Below, in pieces: positions 45,009 to 55,355 of a stretch of DNA of 60,000 nt. The notes under the pieces are model-generated. The model searched no databases, was not told where the DNA came from, and was given only the letters and a program-made list of their open reading frames with translations. Position 1 is the stretch's first letter. The number at the start of each line of letters is the position of its first letter. Position numbers and translations under genes: made by a program. Origin of the DNA: Takakia lepidozioides (lineage: Eukaryota; Streptophyta; Takakiopsida; Takakiales; Takakiaceae); the NCBI GenBank assembly GCA_030704615.1, contig CM060731.1, positions 67,190,756 to 67,250,755 on the forward strand, in the 5' to 3' direction.

Positions 45009-45604
45009 TGACTTCTTCGTTTTAGTCTTATTCTAAATATAAATAAAAACGACTCCCAACTAGATAACCCTCAATGTTCTCAATGTACTTTAATAGTCCT
45101 TCCGGTTGACTTCTCGGAAATTAGTTCTTCTGTGCCTCAACTCAATAACGCGCGATCGCACGTGGTTCTGATGTTCCTATAGCTCAGAAGAATTTTCTTG
45201 GGATAATATATGTCAGGATACTCTTATATGACTGAAAAAACAAAGTCATGTATATGGATTCTGTTCGCCATGCTTAGCAACCTCGTTGTTGCTTACAATC
45301 GGATTTTACGTTATTGGAGGGAAAATTGTGGACCAAATACACACGATCGCGCGTTCTTTGCGTGTCTCTTTCTGTATAGTCTGTAACTGAGCACGAGTTC
45401 TTGATGATTCTTCCAGTGTGGTGGATTCGTGTTCGATGAAGGAGGAGAAGGAGATGGAACATACCGGACACAAGGCAACGCTTTCACCCTCCTCACAAGG
45501 TGAATGCAGAGTTGCGGTTATTATGACGGGACCTTCCGAAGGAGTTCGTGTTATATCATCTCCAGTTTCTACAATTCCATCCACAGAGGAGCCTGACACC
45601 TAAT

Positions 45605-45937
45605 CCCCTGAATCAGACGATCAAGACTTATTCACCAATAGGATATTTTTGCGACGTTCCTCCCAGGTCAGCAGCTTTAAGTTCTTTTCTAGAACAATAT
45701 TGTGGAGGGTCTTCCGGAGATCCTGTAGCTGAAGTATCGACGGAATCAAATGATTTCTGCGCTATGTACCCTGCGTATACGCCAGATACCCAAGATTATA
45801 TACCCGGATCCCCGGAGTATACTCCCATATCACCAGAATACACTCCCTCAACCCCAGAGTACACTCTGACATCCCCAAAGTATACACCCTCATCGCTAGG
45901 GTATACTCCGGGATCCCCAAAATACTCACCAATATGA
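45605..45937 (+). CDS. ORF with RNA polymerase II CTD-like heptad repeats
   Basis: The reading frame covering 45548-45937 ends in seven full heptads plus a partial one from 45776 to the TGA at 45935-45937: YTPDTQD, YIPGSPE, YTPISPE, YTPSTPE, YTLTSPK, YTPSSLG, YTPGSPK, YSPI. They keep Tyr1, Pro3 and Ser/Thr5-Pro6 of the polymerase II consensus YSPTSPS, with Thr at position 2 and Glu/Lys at 7. The preceding 75 residues are Ser/Glu-rich and unrecognised. No other RPB1 domain was seen nearby. True exon limits are unknown; it may be the last exon of a gene starting upstream near 45.4 kb, where another short ORF lies in a different frame (45418-45603). Other YSPT-like proteins are possible. Confidence 0.5.
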   Translation, partial: PLNQTIKTYSPIGYFCDVPPRSAALSSFLEQYCGGSSGDPVAEVSTESNDFCAMYPAYTPDTQDYIPGSPEYTPISPEYTPSTPEYTLTSPKYTPSSLGYTPGSPKYSPI

Positions 45938-46620
45938 TACTTTAGCCACCTCAGACCCGGGTCGGCTGCATTGGCCTCATTTTTGGCACAATACACACAT
46001 ACGTCAACTGTAAGTTTCGACCTTTCGAAATCATCAGAAATGGAAAGATTATTCACCGGCACACCGGAGTGTATTTGAACCAGTTCAGAATCTCCATGTG
46101 GTTCCACCGAATACCCACAATAATCAGTAGGATCAGTTTCTGGGTACCCGAGAAGTTTTCAAGAGATTCACTGGGGGTGTCCTGAATCACCATGATATAG
46201 TCCTTCATCTCAGTTTTAGGCAGACCTATATGACAGTACATTTAAACACCAACGATGTCTCCGTTTTCGTTCTTCACTGTTGAATAATAAAGTATTCTTC
46301 ATGATTTTTGAAACCAATTAAATGATCTGCACCTTTTGAGATTTCCAGTTTAATTGTGACTTTGATTTATTCCATTCCATTTATTCCATATTGCAGTCAC
46401 AATTGAATGTTCCCTATTCCAGCTTAATTGTAAGTTAGTTTCTTTCAATTCCATTTCTTCCAAGTGGGATTCCCATTTGTATATTGGCCTGATATCCGTA
46501 ACATTATGATTTGTTTCAAACTTCGGCCTTTCCTCTCAATCCTGAAATAATGCCATGAGATATCTAATCCAGATAACATAATGTTGTGTTTCATGTTCAG
46601 TGGTCAATCAAACATATCGG
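45938..46620. other. Unassigned AT-rich stretch
   Basis: Contains repeated ATTCCATTTATTCCAT/CCAGTTTAATTGTGA-type sequence around 46340-46460 and no supported gene. Confidence 0.3.
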
Positions 46621-46700
46621 CGGATTGCCTGGTTGGCGTATACAAGGAGGATGTACCTCCTGATGTACCTCCTGACCACCAACTGAAGTTTTCCTTCAAG

Positions 46701-47097
46701 ATTTGGAGTGGAGGTGAAGGAGCTTAATTATGGCTACGTTAAAGATGTTGAGATGGAGTCGGACGTGGAGAGTCCAATGATGGTGGTTTTCATCTTGGAG
46801 GATGGTAGAGCGAAAAAGACGTTTGACTTTTCTCTGGAATCTCGTCGCGTTCGCAAGGCAATGATGAAACCGGTTGTAAAGATGGGATTCACTTTCCCTG
46901 AAGGTGGTGCAGCCTTGACTGCTCAGGGATTCGTACGAGCTTGGAGCATTTTCCAAGATGTACTCCATGCGCAGGGAAACATCAACAGAAAACAACGAGA
47001 CGATGCGACAGCGAAGGGGGCAAAGGGTAAAGGTAAACGGAAGTCAACGGCGAGATCCTCTCAAACTGAGAATGAGGAGGAGCAGCCGATGCATTGA
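46701..47097 (+). CDS. Unknown ORF with basic Lys/Gly tail
   Basis: About 130 codons, open from an AG at ~46700 to a TGA at 47095-47097. An alpha/beta-looking first part (VESPMMVVFILEDGRAKKTF) is followed by AKGAKGKGKRKSTARSSQ and an acidic end. It may be the 5' part of the gene that continues at 47201, but no donor or frame link is visible. A palindrome lies just downstream at 47.14 kb. Confidence 0.35.
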
Positions 47098-47200
47098 CGA
47101 CTTGTTTCTAAGAGATGCATAGCATGATAAGCAAGCACGCACGATCGCGCGTGCTCCTTTCTAGTTCAATTCCATGCCGATGTAACATTTTCCAAATCAG

Positions 47201-50200
47201 GAACTCGTGGAGGAGATTACTGACCGGGAGCAGAGGGACTACTACACCGAATGGCCATCAATTATCCTCTGGTCAGATAGTAATATTCGATTGCTGAAGA
47301 TTTCTAAGCTCCTGAACGACCCAAATAAAGCCCAAAAATTCGACACAACCTTCCCGGAGAAAGTTGCTCACGCCATGATGTACTATGAGTTGAGGGGGAA
47401 GCCCAAGAAATTCAACGATAATGTTTCCAAATCTGAAACCGTTCAGTGGAAGGTAATTATTCAGACTTCTTTTATTGTTTAATGTTTTGTTGTACATTCA
47501 CTAGAACTGTGTGTCCCTGTTGTGTGTTGGCCTGACATGCTGTTCCTGTTGACCAGGAATTTCTACAAGCCTCACAACTTATATTGGAGATGCTTTGCGT
47601 TAAGGAGGCCATGACCTTGGTCCTTTGCGATGACGATGTTTGGGAGAAGTGGCAGGAGGTTTTCAAAGAGTGGGAGAAGGGAAACCTCCTGGACATTAAC
47701 GAAAAGAAGCAGAAGGGTGTACAATCGCAGCTCACAAAATCTACAGTCTGCAAACTCCAAGGATTGAACCCCCTTCAAATGAAAAAGGTTGAGCAAAAGA
47801 TTTTGGACTTGAAGATCTGTGTTCGTGGTCCTTACAAAGGAAAAGACCCTAAGATTCTTTGCCTGTCCAATTACATCGATCGAATAAAGGACTGGCGGTT
47901 TATAATCGATGATGTCATGGAGGTATTGGGATTTGATGCTAGGAGCAAGCAACATCCAGAGCCGTATACAAAAGCACAATAGCTCGAAGTGAAGAAAATG
48001 TACAAGTTCAACAAGTCGGAGTTCGAGACATTCCGATCGAAACTGGGGGCCAAATACATTAAAAGCAAAGGGCCGCGACATTAAACTTTGCCTTAGTGGA
48101 AGTGACATTAGCCGCCTTCAACACGTCTTTCAACGTGCTTTCATCAAATACATGCTTTCATGTAAGAAAAGGGTTGAAGACATGGAGACGGAAATGGGCA
48201 ACCTCAAGGATACCTTACCAGTGCATAGGAGGGAAGCGGAGGTTCACGGATGCCAAAACACAGTTGAAAATTGTGAGAAAGAGAGATTTTGATAACATCG
48301 CAATGGTGTTCGTCAACACAGTCTGTGACGATGACTCAACTGTTTTTATGCAATGAAATTACAACAATATTTTCGATGCGTTCTTCGAACAACAGCTGAG
48401 CCCTAATGCATTTGCCTTCTTCTCGACACAGATGTCTTCTTCCAATCTGGTTTCGTACATAAGGTTTGGCGAGGGGCGGGACAAGTATATTATGCTTCAG
48501 GGGTTGTATCTTCCTGGAGAGTTCGACAATCCTTACATGAGCTGGGCAAAGTCATTTTCAAGGCCACTCATGTGCCTTGATTACGTATTTCCTGCTACAG
48601 CTGCCCAGATTGAGAACCACGAGGAGCACTTGCAGGGAGTGCTGATGTTCAGCCCCATTAAACGAGTGATTAAGGCTCTGGACACTGAGCTCATGGAACA
48701 CGAGAAAGATTGTGCCGCTTATGAACACGAATTGTGGGCAGAGTCGAGCGACTACATTGCGTCCTTGTTCTGTGGCGAAGGGATGGCGGCTGTCAATGTT
48801 TTTGGAGGCGTAATGTTAACATCGGCTCTCCACGTAAGCAATTCCATTTCCATATCCAATTCGATTTCCTTTTCCATTTCCATTTCCGAAACACATCTTT
48901 GGAACCTCGCGCGATCACGCGTTCATTCTATTTACTCAATGGTTGGCATTTTTTGTAGGCTAGGAACGTCCGAGTCCTTGATATAAACCACAACCTGAAA
49001 AAGAAATTATGCGCGAATAAGGTTGCCGCTAACTACACACTCCTCCACACGGAGAATGAGGACGGAACCGAGGTTGGTGATGACACATTGGGAGGGCAGG
49101 AGACCCACATGCACAATGGCGAAGGAAATGACGACGACGACGACGATGACGGACAAAGAGATCTAAAGACAGAGCAAAACCAGGAAGAAGGTGACGGAAA
49201 CGAAACGTTGGACAAAAAAAAGAACTTGAGGGAGGTGAGGAAGACAAGGGCAACTACCAAACACGATGATGTCGTCAACAATTTATTGCAAGATGAGACA
49301 AAACAAATTGAGCAAGGCAGAAATCCACCAGCTGAACAAGTAGGGAGGGTAGTACCAGAAGAAAGCCACCATCCACAGGCCCTGACAAATACTGGTGAAT
49401 GAGACAATCCCGAGACAATTGTGCTGTCTTCCTCCATTGAAGAAGTGGGGGGAGACAATGTAAAGGATAACGCTGATTCTAGAGACGTCTTCGATAAGGA
49501 GATTTCAGAAATAGACTCAGGGGTAGGATTCAGTCCTGTGGAGGGGGATATGCCATTACGGATGTCACCATATCAAGGTTTAAGCCAACGAGTTAGAGAC
49601 ATCGTTGATGGTCAGACATGTAGGGCATTGGTCGGCGATCAAAACTTTGTTGATGTGAGTATTGCAGATTATGAGCTGTCCTGACACTTGTAAAACCCAA
49701 TTTACAAACTTGATATAATATCAGAATCTTTTACCAATGGAACTAATAACCTATTGCTCTGTGATAGTCTCATAAATCAATCGAAATTTATACGGAAGTC
49801 TAATCACCCGCATTTTCTGTAGATCCATGAGTCCAATACGGAGGAAGTGACACATATCAGAACAAACGACACACAACAGCGTACAATGAAGAAACAATAC
49901 GACTTGAGAGTGAGGATATCGTCGCCCAAGGTGACAGCTTCAAAAACCGCGGGCGATCGCGTGAGGTTACTTATGGGAGGGGTCGACAAAAACATACCAG
50001 ATGGCGAAAGACCCATCGCCGGGGGAATTGGCGGCGAAACCTCATCCGGCTTGGAGCAAGTGCCGCCAAAGCTGATAGTTCATTCTCCGCCTTCTGCTTT
50101 CCTTTCTGTATTCCATTGCGAAAAACTTCCAATGAATTAATAATTATTTCCTAATGGGCAGGATGATATGATCTATCCACCATACGACTATTCCCAAGCT

Positions 50201-50989
50201 GTCAATTCCGTGGATTTCTTTGCTCTTCCAATGGGTCCAAATGGATGTCAGCCCGGATATTATGTCCTGGTTCTGGATGTCGGGTTCATATGTGAGGTAT
50301 ACCTCCAGAATGGGCCAAAAACCCCTCCCGCAATGCAGCCTTGTGTCTCCGCTGGAAGATTTAAGTTAGCAATGCGACATGAGGTGGGAGACTTCCTCAA
50401 ATGGGTCATCAAGAAGTTTTGGGTCATCTTATGGAACACTGGCAAAGAAGAGATTGTCGTGGATTTCAAATCACTCTTGTTCGGGAGGAACGCCCACAAG
50501 GTGATGCATTACAGTTCCGACCAATGTGTGGAACATAGACTTACTTTCAACACATATTGGCATACGCTACCTAAGGCCCCAATCTACTTCAAACAACTTT
50601 ACGACTTGTTCGTAGACCCCGACTGTAAAGCCTATAGGTCTAACACCCTGCTTATCGACGTCGTTGGGAACATGTACAAGTCTTTCCTCAATCCTCTGAG
50701 CTTGGTCATCTTCCTACCTAAATACGAAGCACTTGTAGATCCATACAAGGATGATTTTTTGATGGGTCATCTGAAGCCCCACCTGGAGAAGTTGAGGCAT
50801 TAAAAAATGGACACTTGGGCCTTCAATGAGCAGAACCCTTTTGGAATACCTAAGGATATCTACTTTCAGGATGCTAGAGTGAAATTCATTAATTGCTGGG
50901 ACTTTCCATGGCCTAAGAACAAAGAGGAATGGGATGCACATCTAAAGTACCTAGAGGCCCTGGAAATGGAACATGGGATATTAAAGTGA
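47201..50989 (+). pseudogene. Multi-exon gene A: unknown N-terminus, acidic middle, divergent FCP1-like domain
   Basis: Exons 47201-47452, 47557-48834, 48959-49654, 49823-~50060 and 50162-50989. Each junction I could check is phase 0 with clean GT-AG borders. The reading frame is broken by TAG 47980, a frameshift near 48068, another near 48285, TGA 48354, TGA 49400 and TAA 50801. Coding resumes in the same frame after each stop (for example LEVKKMYKFNKSEFETF after the TAG). The first two exons have no recognised domain (WPSIILWSDSNIRLLKISK; LKICVRGPYKGKDPKILCL; YIMLQGLYLPGEFDNPYMSW). The third is very acidic (eight consecutive Asp with one Glu nearby). The last exon carries the FCP1-like domain described separately. 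Palindromes lie in the intron at 48.91 kb and possibly in exon 49.95 kb. Confidence 0.6.
50162..50989 (+). pseudogene. FCP1-like domain of gene A, catalytic motifs degenerate
   Basis: The order of motifs matches plant FCP1/NIF-type HAD proteins: GYYVLVLDVGFICEVY (motif I with one Asp kept, second position Gly), VGDFLKWVIKKFWVILWNTG (motif II region), PIYFKQLYDLF and SNTLLIDVVGNMYKSFLNP (family form LLIDD-P-KA-LNP, here the second Asp is Val). TAA at 50801-50803 is followed in the same frame by MDTWAFNEQNPFGIPKD, which resembles the family's C-terminal ENPFG block, so the stop appears to interrupt a once longer protein. Much more diverged than the copies at 23 and 52.5 kb. Confidence 0.6.
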
Positions 50990-51163
50990 CTAGTTTTGAG
51001 AATGAATTGGGATTCTGAGGTCATTGAGTTCCTTATCTGTTCATATGATTCTTCTTTTATTGATTTACTTAAGTGTCTTTATCACTCCTTCACAGATCCA
51101 ACAGCCTAGATCTCCACCTGTGAGGGGACCCCGCTTGATAATTTTGACGTTAATGGAGTGCTA

Positions 51164-53612
51164 TGCAAAATACGAAGCGCCAAAGCCCAGGACCTGCTCC
51201 ACGTTTTTCGGAATCTGATTACATCATTCCTGCTATTGTTGGGTATCGGCAAATCTTTAGACGGAAGATGTATCAGGAATCGTCTGATATTGTTGACGAT
51301 GTAGAAATGATCAAGCCAGAAGCTTTCCAAGGACCTGACAACTTGTTGTCTACTCAGGCATCTATTGCTGTTATGGAGAGTGATCCCATCAGTGTTTCAG
51401 ATGTTGTTTCGAGGCTCAAAATATCAAAAGGTGAATCCACCGTTAGCAGGGTCGATGATTTAACTGGGGTTGGCTACATAGTGGAAAGCGACTCTCAATA
51501 TCTTGGGGAATTATCTTTGGAGCCGTCCTTATCCCAACACTTTCCACCAGACGCCGTCACGGGGCATCTACAAGAGTCTACCGAACAATTGGTTGCAACT
51601 ATCGCTGAACTGCCTCCTCATTATGTCGTAATTCCAAGTGGGTCACCGGATCACAAGGGCTGGACACCTCAGCTGCTGAGAAGTCAGGTGATTTAATTCC
51701 ATTTCATCCATGCGTTTTATTGTTACCGTGTTTCTGTTTATCCTCTAATTTTCTCTCTTTACTCCAGGCCAGAAAATCTGCAACGTATGACCTTCCTGTG
51801 AAGCAACAACTTATGTGGGGTTGTATTCCAAGGTAATATATATATTTTTTCCGTTTGAATTCGGTTCAGGATGTGCAGAAAGAAAGAAACCGAATTCCAT
51901 TGCCAACCGTCAGCGATAAGGTTATTGAACTCACTCATTCGCCGACTGAGGTCAGCACACCGACAAGACCGGCATATATTTCTGCATATCCCCAACCCCC
52001 TAGAATTCCAGATGGTCCTGTGTCAAGGAAACGTTACAAATCACAGCAGTCAGCGGCGGTCGTGTCCGATGATGAAAAAACAACATCTGGCGTTCTGTTA
52101 TTCCTTCAACATTCACCTGCCTCCAGTGGTAACCCGTCTCAGAATCGAAGGATAAATCTAGCAAAGGTAATAAGTATCTCCTTCACTTGGTCCTCTGTCT
52201 TATTGGTTCTGGCTTCCTAGTAATCATTACATATATCATTTACATTGTCGACACAACTTTACACAAAATAACCTCGCGCGATTGCACGTGGTTGCAGGAA
52301 ACTCAGAGATTCCCGATTGTGATTTTTTGTCTCAAGTCTCAATTGGGTGTCGTAATGCTGAAAATATTACCTTCGCAAAATATTCCATTTGAAAATCAGG
52401 GTATAGAAACTAGGTAAACCACAAAACGCAAGTATGTCGTGGCATTTTTTGAGTTGCAAAATGTATTGAAATACCTAATTTTTGGGTCAGATAACAGAAA
52501 CTAATGGGCTCTTTTGGATGGTTCAGAACGTTGTTACTCAAGAAATGTGTGGTGTCCGGAAACACAAACGCATGTTGCTGGTATTGAGTGTCAATGGACT
52601 TCTTTGCTACAGGCCACCTCCTACCGGAAGTGAGTTGTTTAAACAGAGGTTCCACTTGAGGAAAGTAACAATTCGGGTGCCCGCAAGATCATTTGTGGTT
52701 CCAAGACATGGAGTGCTGGAGTTTCTTCGACTTGCATTGACTCATTTTCATGTAGCGATTTGGTCTTGCTCTGAGAGGGATAATGTATTCAAGATGTTGG
52801 AGTGTTTCGTTCCTCCGGAAATTATGAAACAATTTTGTTTCATATGGTCTGCCAAGCATTGCACAGATACAGCTGGACATATTAAGCCTGGAATGAAATA
52901 TCTTATTAAAGATATTAAGAGTATTCTCGTAATATTAAGTGAGAAAGAATTTGCTAGGCAGGGGCAAATTCTACTGGTTGACGATGACCCATCCAAGGCA
53001 CTCCGAAACCCAGTGAATACTGGAGTCTTCCCCATCACATTCAAGGAATCAAGCAATTTGGAGGATTTGGTTGACCTCACCAAAGCTTTGTGGCCTTTTC
53101 TCTCTGGTTTGATTGGAGCCCAGTCCGTTGTTGATTACGTCGGCAAGAACTCCTGCAAATCTTTCGGCCCTCCGATAGATCGAAATCACGTCTACTGGTC
53201 CTGGTTTGGAAGATTTATTGATGCTTCTGTTTGACACCCTCCTCAAAAAGATCCCGATTATCTGGGTACGTAGTTTAACATTGCCCTATTTTGTGTGTAG
53301 TCCATCAGCTTTACTTCAACCTCCATTTGTACTTATACGTATGTTGACTTCACATGACTTTTGTGAGATCAATGATATTTCAATGATCTTTGTATTTTCT
53401 TTAACAATTCCTTTCTGTGCTGCCTCCACACAGTTATATTTCAGTGTCAAGTTCAGAATCAAATTCGACAGGAGAAGAAAGAGGAACGACAACGTAAGGC
53501 TGAGCGGAGGGACCGTGAGGCTTTACGTTTGTCAAGGTCATCAAGTACAACTACCAGTGCGGTGTCTGGTCATATCTTACATCAATCTCCCACTGTATCC
53601 ATGTCTCCTTAG
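51164..53612 (+). pseudogene. Gene B: FCP1-like copy 2, with a nonsense codon
   Basis: Upstream exons likely include 51163-51687 (Ser/Glu/Pro-rich, GT donor), 51768-51832 and a segment 51870-52166 (RIPLPTVSDKVIELTHSPTE), though their joins are uncertain. The domain exon 52491-53265 encodes RMLLVLSVNGLLCYRPPPTG, RSFVVPRHGVLEFLRLALTH, VAIWSCSERDNVFKMLE, FCFIWSAKHCTDT and QILLVDDDPSKALRNPVNTG. About two thirds of residues match copy 1 by eye. The nucleophile Asp is again Ser, but the late acidic cluster DDD is intact. TGA at 53232-53234 stands where copy 1 has Trp (PHVWIPQQK). Exon 2, 53434-53612, gives a charged tail (RQEKKEERQRKAERRDREAL), ending TSPTVSMSP-like before TAG. The splice site and its phase 1 match copy 1. 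Confidence 0.72.
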
Positions 53613-54478
53613 GTGCACAGAATTCCGCCATCAGTGGTAACCGACGGCGATCTCGAACATATACGTTGAGTGTGAGCCGTTTGGGAAGCAACTCTGTGTT
53701 ATTGATGAATTAAACTATGGCCGACCTATTCATTACACACATACGTTATTTAACTCTGTCAATGTTATGCCAGATCATTTCGGCTGTAATGTCAGTGATC
53801 GAAGTTTGAGAGAAATCACGCGCGATCGCGCGTGGTTCCTTCATATATCCTCTTGTGGAGCTAGCATGGATCAGCAGTGCCATCAGATGTTATCAAAATA
53901 AGTTGACTTCATTGTTAGTTTAAGCAATAACAGATCAGGCTGGAGGCTGGAGGAGGCTGGAGGAGAAGAAATTTTCCAATGTTTTCATATTACGATGGGG
54001 AACAACACGATCATCGTCTATGACTGAATTCGGGTTCCTAACTCGTAATTCAAGCTCCCACGATGGTCGTCTCATTTGTTCCTGAGCGGATTGCGAAGCT
54101 CTGTTAAAATCTCTCTGAAGTAATTTTGGTGGCTTCGAAATTCTTTTCCTGACGAACTGATGGCACCACTGTGGTTGATTGAAATCTGGATGCACTCGGC
54201 TCGTTGGGGTTCTCAATGGTGGTAGAGGCAGAGATCTGTCGGGCGATCACTCGTGGTTCGAAAAGCGGAATTCAGCATCGTCCTGGTTCTCCAGCCGATT
54301 GCCAAATGGTTATATTACCTCAGCAGTGCCACATGTGATTGGTCGGAGTGATGTTTTTTCTATGCTCACGCAATCAACAATGAAAATGCTGTCATTTGAA
54401 GATATGATGATTCTGCAGGCTTAGTCAGTTACAGCGAGGGAACTCAACGTATTCGGATAATCCGTCCCGGAATATTTC
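53613..54478. other. Unassigned, with two palindrome copies
   Basis: No supported gene. Palindrome centres lie near 53825 and 54246. A GGAGGCTGGAGGAGGCTGGA mini-repeat lies at 53940-53964. Confidence 0.4.
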
Positions 54479-54548
54479 ACACCATCATCCTGGATGATTC
54501 ATTGATGTGTTTCAGAACATGCACTGAAATCATCCAGGCTGATGGTGT
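54479..54548. repeat. 21-bp hairpin stem
   Basis: Arms 54479-54499 and 54528-54548 pair over 21 bases with one mismatch around a 28-base loop. The arms read ACACCATCATCCTGGATGAT on the left side and its complement on the right. Too short a stem for a typical plant miRNA precursor by itself. Confidence 0.75.
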
Positions 54549-54929
54549 CACTTGTTCCTTGGCGGATTGTTCAAGTATCTTATAATCTTAGTCTTTAAGT
54601 TGTTTGAAATCATTCTCCCTGCTTGCATAATCCGATCTCCAACAATTGACAACATCCTCGTGGTGTTTTTTTTGGTTCATATATCCTTCATTTGGAGATC
54701 CATTATTCTTTTGAGGAACACTAGCGATTAACATCGCGCGATCACGCGTGCCTTTCTAAGAACTGACCTGTTATGATGTCCATCATTGCACACCAAAATG
54801 GTGTTACGAGGAGGCAAAATGTTAGCAATTGAACGTCGATCTCCAGCGACATTCTCGTCGTTTTCATGTGGACTGGACGCCAAAGGAGGAACACTGTCGC
54901 TAACAATCTCAACAATCATATGTACTTCA
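54549..54929. other. Unassigned, with the last palindrome copy
   Basis: No supported gene. Palindrome TCGCGCGATCACGCGTG centred near 54741 is the distal limit of that motif family. Confidence 0.4.
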
Positions 54930-55355
54930 AGGTGCTTGATACTGCGTATGTTCATGTAGCTGATTTCTATAGGAGTCTTTTTGTTATTCCCATTCCAACA
55001 ACATCAGGTCCACTGAGACTGCCATATTCCGAAATCGGAATCAGGCACCACCTACATGAAACCATCAGCTAAGAATGAAATCTCCAGTTCATTCAATCAC
55101 AGCCCGGAGAAATATCTCAAGCTGCTGGCCAACTACTTATGGGCTAGGGTGTTTATCTGGAGTCGCATACAATGAATCGAAGATCTAGTTCTCAGCTGAC
55201 ATGCAGCAGATGGTTTTATATTGGTCAATGATGGTGGGCCGTGGCTGATACGGGAGTCTGAATATGACAGTCTTTGGGGATCTGATACTGTTCGCATGGG
55301 AATAGCAAAACAACTACTATACAATTCAGCTACAGGAACAACAATAACATCAAAC
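54930..55355. repeat. Inverted duplication of a coding-like fragment
   Basis: The + strand 54935-55060 and the - strand 55350-55225 translate to related peptides: VADFYRSLFVIPIPTTSGPL, then RLPYSEIGIRH, versus VAELYSSCFAIPMRTVSDPQ, then RLSYSDSRISH. Similarity is clearer at protein than DNA level in places, suggesting the fragment was coding when duplicated. Domain unknown. The arms are separated by about 165 bp. Confidence 0.6.

Noticed and set aside
45796-46107. Minus-strand ORF opposite the heptad repeat
   Set aside because: It is the mirror of the repetitive coding strand; the + frame gives regular heptads, the - frame gives only a by-product repeat.
47980-50803. Stop-codon reassignment or programmed readthrough in gene A
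   Set aside because: TAG, TGA and TAA all occur in frame together with frameshifts, and the nearby host genes use normal stops, so decay is simpler.
53935-54216. Minus-strand 93-codon ORF with basic residues
   Set aside because: No domain, no splice context, and a GGAGGCTGGAG mini-repeat at one end; not separable from chance.
43391-54750. Cyanobacterial or organellar origin suggested by GCGATCGC (HIP1-like octamer)
   Set aside because: Surrounding genes have spliceosomal introns and plant-type domains, and the octamer occurs only within a longer symmetric motif.
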